Notes under the pieces: generated by a model
What the model was told of the DNA's origin: nothing
Seen by the model: the letters and a program-made list of their open reading frames with translations, nothing else
The model's database searches: none
Position numbers and translations under genes: made by a program
Assembly (NCBI RefSeq): GCF_004795015.1
Contig: NZ_SSBI01000032.1
Span: 1 to 64,000 of the forward strand
Reading direction: 5' to 3'
From: Streptomyces sp. A1277
Lineage (GTDB): Bacteria > Actinomycetota > Actinomycetes > Streptomycetales > Streptomycetaceae
Length of the DNA: 64,000 nt
Shown: piece after piece, positions 32,542-42,078 of the stretch
Layout of the letters: each line of letters opens with the position of its first letter
Position numbering within the stretch: the stretch's first letter is position 1

Positions 32542-34338
32542 ATGTCCCAGTCCATGTCCACGGCCACGGCCGCGCCCGACGCCCGGTCACCCCTGCACGG
32601 CTTCCCCACCATCTGCACCCCCCGCGGCCCGGTCCCCGACGGCGCGCCCCGCTGGAACCCCCAGCGCTCCAGCTCCATGCCGTCGCACCGCTACCGCTCC
32701 GCTTTCGACCGCGTCGCGATCCCGCTGACCGGCCGGAGCTGGCCGCAGGCCCGTGTCGAACGGCCCCCGCTGTGGGTACCGGTCGACCTCAGGGACGGCA
32801 ACCAGGCGCTGGCGGAGCCGATGGACACCCCGCGCAAGCGGCGGATGTTCGATCTGCTGGTGGCGATGGGCTTCAAGGAGATCGAGATCGGCTACCCGTC
32901 CGCGAGCCGCACCGACTTCGACTTCGTCCGGCACCTGGCGACGAGCGGGGCGGTGCCCGACGACGTCACGGTGGTCGTCTTCGCCCCCGCCAGAGCGGAC
33001 CTGATCGAGCGCACCTTCGAGGCGGTCGCCGACATGGACCGGGTCGTCGTCCACCTCTACATCGCGACCGCGCCCGTCTGGCGCGAGGTCGTCCTCGGCC
33101 GGGACCGGGCCGGGGTGCACGGCGTGGTGCTGGAGGCCGCACGGCAGATGGGCCGGCTGGCCCGGGCCAGGCCCGGGGCGGACATCCGGTTCCAGTTCTC
33201 GCCGGAGGTCTTCATCCTGACCGAGCCGGACTACGTCCTGGAGGTCTGCGACAGCCTGACCGAGCTGTGGGACGCCTCGCCGGACCGGCCGGTCGTCCAC
33301 AACCTGCCCGCCACGGTGGAGATCGCCACGCCCAACGTGTACGCGGACCAGATCGAGTACATGCACCGCCATCTGGCCCGCCGCGACGCGGTGATCCTCT
33401 CCGTCCACCCGCACAACGACCGGGGCACGGGCGTGGCCTGCGCGGAACTGGCCGTGCTGGCGGGCGCCCAGCGGGTGGAGGGCTGCCTGTTCGGCAACGG
33501 GGAGCGCACCGGCAACGTCGACCTGGTCAACCTGGCGCTGAACCTGCACGCCCAGGGCGTGGACCCGATGATCGACTTCTCGGACATCGACGAGATCCGC
33601 CGCACGGTCGAGCACTGCAACCGGCTGCCCGTGCCGCCGCGCCACCCGTACGGCGGCGACCTGGTGTACACCGCGTTCTCCGGCACCCACCAGGACGCGA
33701 TCAGCAAGGGCTTCGCCCACCGCGCGAGCAGCGCGTCCGACCGGTGGGAGGTGCCGTACCTGCCGATCGACCCGGCGGACGTGGGGCGTACGTACGAGGC
33801 GGTCATCCGGGTCAACTCGCAGTCGGGCAAGGGCGGCATCGCCCACCTGCTGCGCTCCGGGCACGGGGTGGACCTGCCGGCCGGGATGCGGGCGGACTTC
33901 TCCCGCGCGGTGCAGCACGCGACCGACGAGAGCGGCCGCGAGGCCACCGGCAAGGACCTGTGGAACCTGTTCGAGGCCGCCTATCTGGCGCCCGGGCGGG
34001 ACGGGTCCGTCGCGCTGACGTCCTGGTCGGCGCAGACCGGGCCGGCCGGTGAGCACCGGTTCGTCTGCACGCTGCGGGTGGACGACCGGGAGGGCGACTA
34101 CGAGGGCACGGGCACCGGCCCGGTCACCGCGTTCGCGGACGCGCTGGCGGCGGCCGGGGTGGAGGCGGGCGTCCTGGACCTCGCGGAGCAGGGGCCCGCG
34201 GGCCCGGCCGGGGTGACCACGGCGTACGCGCGCTGCCGGGTCGGCGGCGAGGAGAGCTGGGGCGCGGGCCGGGACGACTCGGGCGTCGCCGCGTCGGTGG
34301 CGGCGGTGCTGTCGGCGGTGAACCGGGCGCGGGGGTAG
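32482..34338 (+). CDS. leuA: 2-Isopropylmalate synthase
   Basis: About 618 residues. It condenses 2-ketoisovalerate with acetyl-CoA, the committed step of leucine synthesis. The DRE-TIM barrel is complete (DLRDGNQALAEPM, SVHPHNDRGTG with metal-binding HxH, GCLFGNGERTGNVDL), as is the C-terminal LeuA dimer domain that binds leucine. It belongs to the long actinobacterial LeuA class but is divergent from the commonest Streptomyces LeuA. Start: GAGAAGAG at 32465-32472 favours ATG 32482, the first of five repeated start codons; GTG 32437 or ATG 32461 are possible. The first ~65 residues (FMPEF repeats, Pro/Ala-rich) are not conserved. Confidence 0.92.
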   Translation: MPEFMPEFMPEFMPEFMPEFMSQSMSTATAAPDARSPLHGFPTICTPRGPVPDGAPRWNPQRSSSMPSHRYRSAFDRVAIPLTGRSWPQARVERPPLWVPVDLRDGNQALAEPMDTPRKRRMFDLLVAMGFKEIEIGYPSASRTDFDFVRHLATSGAVPDDVTVVVFAPARADLIERTFEAVADMDRVVVHLYIATAPVWREVVLGRDRAGVHGVVLEAARQMGRLARARPGADIRFQFSPEVFILTEPDYVLEVCDSLTELWDASPDRPVVHNLPATVEIATPNVYADQIEYMHRHLARRDAVILSVHPHNDRGTGVACAELAVLAGAQRVEGCLFGNGERTGNVDLVNLALNLHAQGVDPMIDFSDIDEIRRTVEHCNRLPVPPRHPYGGDLVYTAFSGTHQDAISKGFAHRASSASDRWEVPYLPIDPADVGRTYEAVIRVNSQSGKGGIAHLLRSGHGVDLPAGMRADFSRAVQHATDESGREATGKDLWNLFEAAYLAPGRDGSVALTSWSAQTGPAGEHRFVCTLRVDDREGDYEGTGTGPVTAFADALAAAGVEAGVLDLAEQGPAGPAGVTTAYARCRVGGEESWGAGRDDSGVAASVAAVLSAVNRARG

Positions 34339-34444
34339 CGGCCACCGGGAGACGAAGGGGGCGCACCCCGGCCGGGGGTGGGGGGAATGGGGACCGGCCG
34401 GGATGCGCGGGGGGAGGTGGTTCCTGGGGTGGCGTCGGGCGGGG

Positions 34445-35929
34445 CTACTCGTAGGCGCCGAACGCCTTCGTGAAGGCGAGCGGTTCCTGCGTGATGGAGC
34501 TGCACGTGGCGTCGGCGGTCGGCTTGGCGCCGCCCGCGCACTCCTTGTCACGGGTGGCCGACCACATCGCGAGCCAGGCGAGGCCCTTCTCCTTGGCGAA
34601 GGCCACCAGCTGGGTGGCGTCCTCGACCTTGAAGACCTCGGTGCTGACGTCGTTCACGCCGATCATCGGGGTGACGGCGACGGCCTTCCATGCGTCCGCG
34701 TCGGAGAGCCCGAGCACGCCCTTGATCTGGGCCTGGGTGGCGGTGGCCGCCTGGACGGCGTACGTTCCCATGTCGCCGCTGTACGAGGCGCCGTAGTCCA
34801 TCGCCATGATGTTGACGGCCCCGACGTCCACGCCGTTCTTCCTGGCGTCGGCGATCAGGTCGACGCCGGGCTGGGTCAGGCCCTCGGGCATCACCGGCAG
34901 GGTGAAGGAGACGTCCAGGCCGGGGTGGGACTTCTGGAGCTGGGCGATGGCCTGCGAGCGGCGGGTGTTGGCGGCGGTGTCGGGCAGCGCGCCGCCCTCG
35001 ACGTCGAAGTCGACCTTGGTCAGCTTGTACGTGTCGACGACCTTGCCGTAGGCGGCGGCGAGGTCGGCGGCCGAGGAGCAGCGCAGGGCCAGTTCGGAGC
35101 CGGCGGCTCCGCCGAAGGAGACCCGGACGTCGCCGCCCGCCGCGCGCAGAGCGCCGATCTGGGAGGCGACGTGGTCGTCACCGAGGCCGGTGACACCGCC
35201 CCAGAGCGGGGCGCAGCTGCCGCCGGAGGTGATGAAGGCGAGGTTGAACTCCTTGACCCCGGTCTTGCCGGCGGTGCCGACCAGGTCGTACGCCGGGTAG
35301 AGCGAGGTGTCGACGTACGGGGCGAAGCGGGCGCCGCTCGCCGTGCCGCCGTCGCCGGTCTTGGTGGGCGTGGGGGTCGGGGTGGGAGTGGCCGTGCCGG
35401 TGGGCTGCCCGGTGGGTTTGCCGGTGGGGGTGGCCGTGGGGACGGGGGTGGCGGTCTCGGTGGGGCGGCCGCTGGGCTCGGGGGTCGCTCCGGTGTCGAC
35501 GGAGCACTTCGCGCCGTCGATGAGGCAGCCGGTGGGGTCGGCGGCCGTGCCGTCGGAGCTGGTGACGAAGCCGATGGTGACGGACTTGCCGGCGGCGAGC
35601 TCCTTGTCCCAGCTCGCCGGCTTGACCGTGACGTGGCTGCCGCTGACGGTGTGCTCGCCGTTCCACAGGGAGCTGATCCTCGTGCCGGCGGGCAGGTCGA
35701 ATTCGAGCGTCCAGCCGGTCTTCGCCGTGCCGGTGTCGTTGGTGACGACGTACTGCCCGGTGTAACCGCCGGTCCAGCCGCTGGTCCGGGTGTAGGCGGC
35801 GCCGACCGCCGCGGCCTGGGCCGTGCCGGTGAGGGCGAAGACCGTTCCGCCGATCACGGCCGCGGCGACGACCGCGCCGACCGCCTTGGTCCTGGTGCCC
35901 ACCGTGCGCCGGTGCGTGCTGGTGCCCAT
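34445..35929 (-). CDS. Secreted chitinase (CBM2-GH18)
   Basis: 494 residues. Signal peptide (to ~40, GTAQAA), a CBM2-type carbohydrate-binding module (~41-140, YTRTSGWTGGYTGQYVVTN and the closing C pair), a Thr/Pro linker, and a GH18-like barrel from ~195. The catalytic motif DxxDxDxE reads TKVDFDVE: the acid Glu and the last two Asp are present but the first Asp is Thr, as in some actinobacterial chitinases of this subfamily. AGGAA precedes the ATG. No dre site was found upstream. Extracellular chitin breakdown fits the hexosaminidase and LPMO elsewhere in the window. Confidence 0.88.
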   Translation of the reverse strand: MGTSTHRRTVGTRTKAVGAVVAAAVIGGTVFALTGTAQAAAVGAAYTRTSGWTGGYTGQYVVTNDTGTAKTGWTLEFDLPAGTRISSLWNGEHTVSGSHVTVKPASWDKELAAGKSVTIGFVTSSDGTAADPTGCLIDGAKCSVDTGATPEPSGRPTETATPVPTATPTGKPTGQPTGTATPTPTPTPTKTGDGGTASGARFAPYVDTSLYPAYDLVGTAGKTGVKEFNLAFITSGGSCAPLWGGVTGLGDDHVASQIGALRAAGGDVRVSFGGAAGSELALRCSSAADLAAAYGKVVDTYKLTKVDFDVEGGALPDTAANTRRSQAIAQLQKSHPGLDVSFTLPVMPEGLTQPGVDLIADARKNGVDVGAVNIMAMDYGASYSGDMGTYAVQAATATQAQIKGVLGLSDADAWKAVAVTPMIGVNDVSTEVFKVEDATQLVAFAKEKGLAWLAMWSATRDKECAGGAKPTADATCSSITQEPLAFTKAFGAYE

Positions 35930-36087
35930 CGCGTTCCTGCCTCGTCATACGGAAGTGGGGGATGCGGGAGCACGCTAGCGGCAGCGAAAGGGGCGAATGG
36001 GGCGAGCCGGGCCGGAGTTGATGTTCTTAGGGTTCGCTTAAGGAGCGCATCGGCCCCGCTAAAGGTTCCGACCGCCCCGCGGACCGG

Positions 36088-36222
36088 CCGGGGCGCGGAA
36101 CAGGGCGGGTCAGGCCGGGGCGCGGAACAGGGCCGGTCAGACCGGGGCGCGGAACAGGGCCGGTCAGACCGGGGCGCGGAACAGGGCGGGTCAGACCGGG
36201 GCGCGGAACAGGGCGGGTCAGA
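36088..36222. repeat. Five tandem copies of a 27-bp repeat
   Basis: Units at 36088, 36115, 36142, 36169 and 36196, each on the pattern CCGGGGCGCGGAACAGGG followed by (C/G)GGTCAG(A/G). Differences between units are one or two bases. The array ends 16 bp before the end of the sensor kinase gene, in the 308-bp gap before the chitinase promoter. Confidence 0.95.
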
Positions 36223-36237
36223 CCGGGTTTCAGGGTT

Positions 36238-37659
36238 TCAGGCCACGCCCTGGTGGCCGCGCCGCTTGGCGCCGCGTCGCTGCCGGCCCACCCGGTGGCC
36301 GCGTCCGCGCTGCTCGGGCCGCTGTCCGTCGAGCCCGATCCAGACCCGCACCTCGGTGCCGCCGAGCACCGAGCGGCCGATGCGCACGTCGCCGCCGGTG
36401 GACTCGGCGACCCGGCGGACGATGTCGAGGCCGAGGCCGGTCGAGCCCACCGCACCCCGCGCCCCGCCGCGCCCGCTGCCGCCGCGTGCCAGGGCCGCCT
36501 TCGGGTCCGCGATGCCGTCTCCCGCGTCCGAGACCAGCACGATCACCGCGTCACCGCTGTGGTGCACGTCGACCGCGAAGGCGGTGCCCTCCGGGGTGTG
36601 GCGGAAGACGTTGCCGAGCAACGCGTCGAGGGCGGCGGCCAGTTCGGGGCGGGCGACCGGGATGCGTACCGTACGGTCCACCCCCGCGAGGCGCACCTCG
36701 CGGCCCTCGTCCTCGGCCAGCGCGGACCAGAAGGCCATCCGTTCGCGGATCACCTCACTGGCGTCGCAGCCGGTCCCGGGCCCGCCGGGCTGGGTCTGCG
36801 GGCGCTGTTCGCGGGCGGTCCTGATGATCGTGTCCACCTCGCGCTCCAGCTGCTCGACGGCCGCCCGGGTCTGCTCGGCCGCCGGGCCCTCGCCGAGGGA
36901 CGCGGCGTTCAGGCGCAGGACGGTGAGCGGGGTGCGCAGCCGGTGCGAGAGGTCGGCGGCCAGTTCCCGCTCGTTGGCGAGGAGTTGGACGACCTGGTCG
37001 GCCATGGAGTTGAACGCGGTTGCGGCGGACCGGAGTTCGGTCGGCCCGTCCTCCGGGACGCGGGTCCCGAGCCGCCCCTCCCCCAGGTCGTGGGCGGCGC
37101 GGGCGAGGCGCCGGGCCGGCTCCACCATGCGCACCCCGAGCCGGTCGGCGACCGCGACCGAGCCGACGATCAGCGCGATGCCGACGGCCGCCAGCATCAG
37201 CCAGGCCGTGGCGACCCCGTGGGAGACCTCGTCCTCGGGCACGAACACCTCGACGACGGCGATGTTGTCGGGGCCCAGCGCGGTCGGCTGGAGCAGCGCG
37301 GAGCCGCCGGGCACTTCGGTGATGGAGGCGCGGCCGGTCTCCCGTACGGTCTCCAGGTCCTTGCGGGTGGCGCGGCGGCGGCCGATCTCCACGGGGACGC
37401 CGTCGGCCTCGCCCGCGGCCGGGATGTGGACGGCCATCCGGTCGGCGGCCCCGGGTTCGGTGGTCATCACGGCCGTCTCCAGCTGGGCGCGGTCCGTGGT
37501 GATGGAGAGGGTGGGGGCGATCGTCGCGGCCTGGCGTTCGGCGTCGGAGAACGCGCGGTCGCGGGCCATCTCCTTGACGACGAGGCCCAGCGGCACGGCG
37601 AAGGCGACCACGACCATCGCGGTGACGGCCAGGCAGACCTTGACCAGCGCCCATCTCAT
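36238..37659 (-). CDS. Two-component sensor histidine kinase
   Basis: 473 residues. First transmembrane helix at ~5-27, an extracytoplasmic sensor of ~125 residues, second helix at ~155-175, HAMP linker, HisKA (DLSHRLRTPLTVLRLN, phospho-His) and HATPase_c (LLGNVFRHTPEG N box, DAGDGI, TGLGLDIVRRV). The C-terminus is an odd basic tail (GRGHRVGRQRRGAKRRGHQ) running into the tandem-repeat region, so the original end may have been altered. Its ATG overlaps the response-regulator stop, so the pair is coupled. Signal unknown. Confidence 0.92.
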   Translation of the reverse strand: MRWALVKVCLAVTAMVVVAFAVPLGLVVKEMARDRAFSDAERQAATIAPTLSITTDRAQLETAVMTTEPGAADRMAVHIPAAGEADGVPVEIGRRRATRKDLETVRETGRASITEVPGGSALLQPTALGPDNIAVVEVFVPEDEVSHGVATAWLMLAAVGIALIVGSVAVADRLGVRMVEPARRLARAAHDLGEGRLGTRVPEDGPTELRSAATAFNSMADQVVQLLANERELAADLSHRLRTPLTVLRLNAASLGEGPAAEQTRAAVEQLEREVDTIIRTAREQRPQTQPGGPGTGCDASEVIRERMAFWSALAEDEGREVRLAGVDRTVRIPVARPELAAALDALLGNVFRHTPEGTAFAVDVHHSGDAVIVLVSDAGDGIADPKAALARGGSGRGGARGAVGSTGLGLDIVRRVAESTGGDVRIGRSVLGGTEVRVWIGLDGQRPEQRGRGHRVGRQRRGAKRRGHQGVA

Positions 37660-38360
37660 GCGGGCCGCTCCGGGGCCGGGGGCTGGAGCTTCACGCCGAC
37701 GCCGCGCAGGGTGTGCAGATAGCGGGGCCGGGCGGCCGTCTCGCCGAGTTTGCGGCGCAGCCACGAGAGGTGGACGTCGATGGTCTGGTCGTCGCCGTAG
37801 GACTGCTGCCACACCTCGGCGAGGAGTTCCTTGCGGGGGACGACGACGCCGGGGCGCCCGGCCAGGAAGGTGAGCAGGTCGAACTCGCGGCGGGTGAGGT
37901 CGAGTGCGGCGCCGTCGAGTTCGGCCTGCCGGCGCAGCGGGTCTATGGCGAGGCCGCCGACCCGGATGACGCGCGAGGGCGGTGCCTCGCCGCCGCTGGC
38001 CCGGGCGCGGCGCAGCACGGCGGCCATCCGGGCCGAGAGGTGTTCCACCGAGAACGGCTTGGTGAGGTAGTCGTCGGCGCCGTCGTTGAGCAGCCGGACG
38101 ATCTCGCTCTCGTCGTCGCGCGCGGTCGCGATGATGACCGGTACGTCGGTGATGCCGCGCAGCATCTTCAGCGCCTCGGACCCGTCGAGGTCGGGCAGTC
38201 CGAGGTCGAGGATGACCACGTCGAAGCGGAAGTGGGCGACCTCGCGCAGCGCTTCGAGGGCGGTGCCCACACTCCGTACGGTGTGGGCGGCCTCCGTCAG
38301 GTGCCGGATGAGGGCGGATCGTACGAACTGGTCGTCCTCGACCACGAGCACACTTGGCAT
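37656..38360 (-). CDS. OmpR-family response regulator
   Basis: 234 residues. Receiver domain with the acidic pair VVEDD, phospho-acceptor in VILDLGLPDLDG and KPF lysine; C-terminal OmpR/PhoB winged helix (LTRREFDLLTFLAGRPG ... DDQTIDVHLSWLRRKLG ... LRGVGVKL). The ATG at 38360 is chosen: TACGGT lies seven bases upstream, a leaderless start; a GTG three codons earlier is possible. It is divergent from the secreted protein at 38450, only 89 bp away, a likely target of regulation. Confidence 0.93.
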   Translation of the reverse strand: MPSVLVVEDDQFVRSALIRHLTEAAHTVRSVGTALEALREVAHFRFDVVILDLGLPDLDGSEALKMLRGITDVPVIIATARDDESEIVRLLNDGADDYLTKPFSVEHLSARMAAVLRRARASGGEAPPSRVIRVGGLAIDPLRRQAELDGAALDLTRREFDLLTFLAGRPGVVVPRKELLAEVWQQSYGDDQTIDVHLSWLRRKLGETAARPRYLHTLRGVGVKLQPPAPERPA

Positions 38361-38449
38361 GGGCGGCACCGTACGCCATCGGACGCGCTCCGGTCCGGCG
38401 GGTGACCCTACTCGGGCAGGCGGCCCCGCCGTGGTGCAGGATGTGCCCG

Positions 38450-38989
38450 ATGCAACGAGGACTCGTACACGCGCTGGCGTGGTCGCTCGCCACCGGCGCG
38501 GCGGTCACGGTGTCGTGGTGGGGTGTGCACACCGTCCTGGCGGGGACGGTGTACGACCCGCCGCGCGCGGTGCCGATCTCGTCGCCGACCGCGCGGACCC
38601 TGGCGTCCTCGACGCACCGCCCCGCCCCGCCCCCGCCGGCCTCCCCCAGCCCGACGCCCCGGGCCACCACCCCGAAGCCGGCCGCGCCCACGTCCCGTAC
38701 GCCCTCGCCGTCGCGCACCCCGGCGAACACGCCCCGTCCGGCGTCCGGGGGGACCGCTTCCGCCGGGACGGCGAAGAGTTACGCGACGGAGGGCGGCCGG
38801 ATCGTGTTCGAGATCGGCGCCGACTCGGCGCGGCTGGTGTCCGCGACCCCGGAACCGGGCTGGTCGATGCAGGTGTGGACGAACACCACCTGGATCCGGG
38901 TGGACTTCGCCAGGGACGACGGCACGACGGTCTCCGTCTTCTGCACCTGGAACGACCATCCGCCGCTGGTGGACATCGTCAAGTCGTAG
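38450..38989 (+). CDS. Secreted or membrane-anchored protein of unknown function
   Basis: 179 residues. An N-terminal hydrophobic segment (~8-30) acts as signal or anchor, then a 60-residue Pro/Ser/Thr-rich linker, then a small folded C-terminal domain (YATEGGRIVFEIGADSARLVSATPEPGW ... VFCTWNDHPPLVDIVKS). I do not recognise the domain family. The ATG at 38450 is preferred because CAGGAT lies seven bases before it and upstream sequence is antisense to the regulator promoter. Position opposite the two-component genes suggests shared control. Confidence 0.7.
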   Translation: MQRGLVHALAWSLATGAAVTVSWWGVHTVLAGTVYDPPRAVPISSPTARTLASSTHRPAPPPPASPSPTPRATTPKPAAPTSRTPSPSRTPANTPRPASGGTASAGTAKSYATEGGRIVFEIGADSARLVSATPEPGWSMQVWTNTTWIRVDFARDDGTTVSVFCTWNDHPPLVDIVKS

Positions 38990-39003
38990 CGCCGGTGGAG
39001 CCG

Positions 39004-39921
39004 TCAGTGGAAGGCGGATGGGGGCGGCGGCGGTGACGGGCGGGCGTCCGCGTCGTGCACCGGGGCGGCGCCGCCGGTGAAGTCGGCGAGCGCCCGCCCG
39101 TGTTCGACGCGTCCGGGGTGCGGGTCGGTCGCCACCCGGCGGGTCAGCTCCGCGACCTTCGGGGCCGTGTCCGACGCGAGCAGGACTGCGTTGCCGAAGC
39201 GGCGGCCCCGCCACACCGTGGGGTCGGCGGCGAGGGCGAGTTCGGGGAAGACCGTGGCGGCGGTGGCGATCTGGCCGCGCAGGTGGGCCAGCGGCGGCCC
39301 GTCCGCGAGGTTGGCGACGTAACTCCCGCCCGGCTTCAGGACGCGGCGCACCTCGGCGAGGAATTCGGTGGAGGTGAGGTGGGCGGGGGTGCGGGCCCCG
39401 CTGAAGACGTCCGCGATGACGAGGTCGGCCCAGCCGTCCTGGACCTTGCCGAGCCCGGCGCGGGCGTCGGTGGACCGGACCCTGATCCTGGCCTGCGGGT
39501 CCAGCGGCAGTTCACGGCGCACCAGCTGCACGAGGGCGGCGTCCACCTCGATGATCTGCTGGGTGGAGCGGGGGCGGGTGGCGGCGATGTACCGGGCGAG
39601 CGTGAACGCCCCGCCGCCCAGGTGCACCACGTGCAGCGGCTGCCCGGCGGGGGCGGCCAGGTCCGCGATGTGGCCGATCCGGCGCTGGTACTCGAAGGAG
39701 AGGTACGCCGGGTCGTCGAGGTCGACGTGGGACTGCGGGGCGCCGTCGACCGTCAGCGTCCAGGCACGCCGGCGCTCCCGGTCGGGGACGAGTTCGGCGA
39801 GGCCGCCGCCGACCTGCTCGGAGACGTTGCCCGCCGCCGTGCCGCGCGCCCCCTTGTGGTCGGCCTTGCGGTCCGCGCGCTGCTTGCGGTCGCCGCCGCC
39901 GGCCGCTCCTCGACGTGCCAC
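39004..39921 (-). CDS. Spermidine synthase-like methyltransferase-fold protein
   Basis: 305 residues. The core is a SAM-dependent Rossmann fold: HVVHLGGGAFTLARYIAATRP (glycine loop), QQIIEVDAALVQLVRREL (acidic residue at the end of beta2) and ADLVIADVFSGARTPAHL. It matches the SpeE-like family of actinobacteria, though substrate residues for putrescine cannot be confirmed. The N-terminal 45 residues are basic and low-complexity. It starts at GTG. It is convergent with the 38450 gene, 14 bp apart. Confidence 0.8.
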   Translation of the reverse strand: MARRGAAGGGDRKQRADRKADHKGARGTAAGNVSEQVGGGLAELVPDRERRRAWTLTVDGAPQSHVDLDDPAYLSFEYQRRIGHIADLAAPAGQPLHVVHLGGGAFTLARYIAATRPRSTQQIIEVDAALVQLVRRELPLDPQARIRVRSTDARAGLGKVQDGWADLVIADVFSGARTPAHLTSTEFLAEVRRVLKPGGSYVANLADGPPLAHLRGQIATAATVFPELALAADPTVWRGRRFGNAVLLASDTAPKVAELTRRVATDPHPGRVEHGRALADFTGGAAPVHDADARPSPPPPPSAFH

Positions 39922-39998
39922 TGCTTCTCGCCCTGCTCACTGCTCATCGCGTCCGGTGACGGGCCGGTCGTGCGACCCGCCGTCCGGTCATTATGGGC

Positions 39999-40454
39999 TC
40001 AGTGGCAGTTGTCGGCCGCCTCGATCAGCCGGGCCGCCTGGTCGAGCGCGGCCCGCAGCGCGGCCGGGTCGGTGACCGGGGTGTCCTCGGCGGGCGGCAG
40101 CAGCCAGCCGCTGCCGGAGACCGGCGGCTCGGCGGGGATGCGCAGCCCGCGGCCGTCGGTCCGCGTACAGGCGCTGCCCGGTACGTCCCAGCCCTGGGCG
40201 GTGCCGGGCGGCACCAGGAACCCGAGGGTGTCGCAGGTGCCGTCGTGGATGACCGGGCCCACGGCCTCCTGCGCCGCGCCCCGGCGCAGGATGTCGACGG
40301 CCTCCAGACCCTGCCGGGCGGGCACGGTCACCAGATCGCAGGGTTCGTCGGCGGGTGCCGTACCGCCGGCCGCGGCCGTCGTCGTCGCGGTGGTCGTCGT
40401 CGCGGTGGTCGTCGCGGTCGTCCGCGAGCCGGTCGCCATGTCGAGATGCAACAA
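39999..40454 (-). CDS. Conserved actinomycete protein of unknown function
   Basis: About 150 residues. A Thr/Ala low-complexity stretch near the N-terminus is followed by a conserved domain with CDLVTVPARQGLEAVDILRR, GTCDTLGFLVPPGTAQGWDVPGSAC and SGWLLPPAEDTP. This pattern recalls small Streptomyces proteins related to the N-terminal part of prim-pol domains, but catalytic residues are not evident. The start is uncertain: GAGAGGAGAGG favours TTG at 40454 (or 40451); ATG at 40439 lies far from it. Confidence 0.6.
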   Translation of the reverse strand: MLHLDMATGSRTTATTTATTTTATTTAAAGGTAPADEPCDLVTVPARQGLEAVDILRRGAAQEAVGPVIHDGTCDTLGFLVPPGTAQGWDVPGSACTRTDGRGLRIPAEPPVSGSGWLLPPAEDTPVTDPAALRAALDQAARLIEAADNCH

Positions 40455-40694
40455 GGGACCTCTCCTCTCATCGCCGGGCGGAGCCGGACTCCGTCTCCGC
40501 ATGGACCAACGCCCCAACCGCGTCAAGGGCTACGGTGCAGCACCGCCGCAAAGGGTGGCAGTTCATGGCGGATCGCGACCGAGATGCCCGGTATGTAGGT
40601 AAACGCTGCGTGTGCGCCCCGTCACAGCGGGTACGTTCTTGCTCCGCCGGGACACCGGAAACGACGCCCGGCTCGCACCAGAGAGGGCCCCGCC

Positions 40695-42059
40695 ATGGTG
40701 TCGACACCGGCCGTTCCCAACCTCGCCTTCCGGCGGCTGCGCGGCCCGCGCTCCGCCGGGGAGTTCGCCGCCGCGGTACGCAGGGCCGCGCGCGAGATCG
40801 GCGAGCAGGTCGCGTGCGACGCCCGGTACATCGGACGCGTGGAGTCCGGCGAGATCCGCTGTCCCAACTACGCGTACGAGCGGGTCTTCCTGCACATGTT
40901 CCCCGGGACCACCCTGGAGGACCTCGGCTTCTCGCCGCGCGCTTCGGTACGCGGCCGGGCGGCCAGGCCCGCGGCGGGCGTCCCGCAGCCCCCGACTGCC
41001 CCGCTGCTCGCGCCCGGCAGCGACACCGACGAGGAGAGCGACGTGCTGCGTCGCGTATTCATGACGAGCGGCACCACCGCGGTGGCCGCCACCTCCCTGG
41101 GCCTGGGCCTCGGTGGCCCGGCGGCCGCCTCCCTGCCCACGCAGCGCCGGTTCGGCGAGGCGGAGGTGAGCGCCGTCGAGAGGGCGGTGCGGCAGATCCG
41201 GCTGCTGGACGACCGGCACGGCGGCGACTGGCTCTACCGGCGTGCCGCGCAGCCGCTGCGCGCGGCGTACGCGCTGCTCGACGCCGGGACCGCGAGCCGG
41301 GGCGGCACGGCGGACCGGCTGCACTCCGGCGCCGGTGAGCTGGCCATCTCGGTGGGGTGGCTGGCCCATGACTCCGGCCGCTTCGAGGACGCCCGCTCGC
41401 ACTACGCGGAGGCGCTGGCCACGGCGCGGGTGGCCGGGGACCCTGCCCTGGAGGCGCACGCGTTCTGCAACGCGTCGTTCCTGGCCCGCGACACGGGCCG
41501 GCCGCGCGAGGCGGTACGCGCGGCGGAGGCGGGGCAGCGGGCCGCCCAGCCGCTGGGCTCCCCCCGGCTGCGGGCGCTGCTCGCGCTGCGGGAGGCGGGG
41601 GGCCGGGCCGGGCTCGGGGACCGCACGGGCTGCGAGCGGGCGCTCGGCCGGGCGCACACCGCGTTCTCGCGGGGGGCGTCGGGGGCGGACCCGGAGTGGA
41701 TGAGCTTCTTCCGCGAGGCGGAGCTGGAGATGCTGGAGGCGCAGTGCTGGGCGGCGCTGGGCGACTGGTCGCGTGCCGCGCGGCACGCGCGGCGGGCGGT
41801 ACGGCTCCAGGACCCTCACTTCACCCGGAACCTCGCCCTGTACCGGGCCGAACTCACCACGGACCTGGCCCGCGCGGGTCGCGCGGAGGAGGCGGCGGCC
41901 ACGGGCCACGAGGTCCTTGACCTCCTGGAACAGGTCCGGTCCACGCGCATCCGCGCCATGCTGACGGACGCGGTGGCGGCCCTGGGGCCGCGGGCCGGGG
42001 GCTCGGCGGAGGTAGCGGACTTCCTGGACCGCTACCAGGTGGCGACGGCCACCACGTAA
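40695..42059 (+). CDS. NsdA-like TPR regulatory protein
   Basis: 454 residues. The N-terminal ~90 residues resemble the XRE-like start of NsdA/NsdB-type proteins (REIGEQVACDARYIGRVESGEIRCPNYAYERVFLHMF). A linker with a Tat-like or hydrophobic segment (RRVFMTSGTTAVAATSLGLGLGG) and a long helical repeat region follow (tetratricopeptide-like, HYAEALATARVAGDPALEAHAF ... ARHARRAVRL). NsdA negatively regulates sporulation and antibiotic production in S. coelicolor; this is a relative, not necessarily the orthologue. The ATG has AGAGAGGG upstream. Confidence 0.75.
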   Translation: MVSTPAVPNLAFRRLRGPRSAGEFAAAVRRAAREIGEQVACDARYIGRVESGEIRCPNYAYERVFLHMFPGTTLEDLGFSPRASVRGRAARPAAGVPQPPTAPLLAPGSDTDEESDVLRRVFMTSGTTAVAATSLGLGLGGPAAASLPTQRRFGEAEVSAVERAVRQIRLLDDRHGGDWLYRRAAQPLRAAYALLDAGTASRGGTADRLHSGAGELAISVGWLAHDSGRFEDARSHYAEALATARVAGDPALEAHAFCNASFLARDTGRPREAVRAAEAGQRAAQPLGSPRLRALLALREAGGRAGLGDRTGCERALGRAHTAFSRGASGADPEWMSFFREAELEMLEAQCWAALGDWSRAARHARRAVRLQDPHFTRNLALYRAELTTDLARAGRAEEAAATGHEVLDLLEQVRSTRIRAMLTDAVAALGPRAGGSAEVADFLDRYQVATATT

Positions 42060-42078
42060 CGGCCCTGCCGGGCCGATT

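Noticed and set aside
36088..36222. Possible CRISPR array
   Set aside because: Units are contiguous without unique spacers and no cas genes are nearby; the Cas4-like nuclease at 44043 belongs to a helicase operon. The same holds for the other tandem arrays.
34403..37873. An 1156-codon plus-strand frame across chitinase, repeats and kinase
   Set aside because: It is antisense to two clear genes and is low-complexity Gly/Ala/Arg sequence with no domain.
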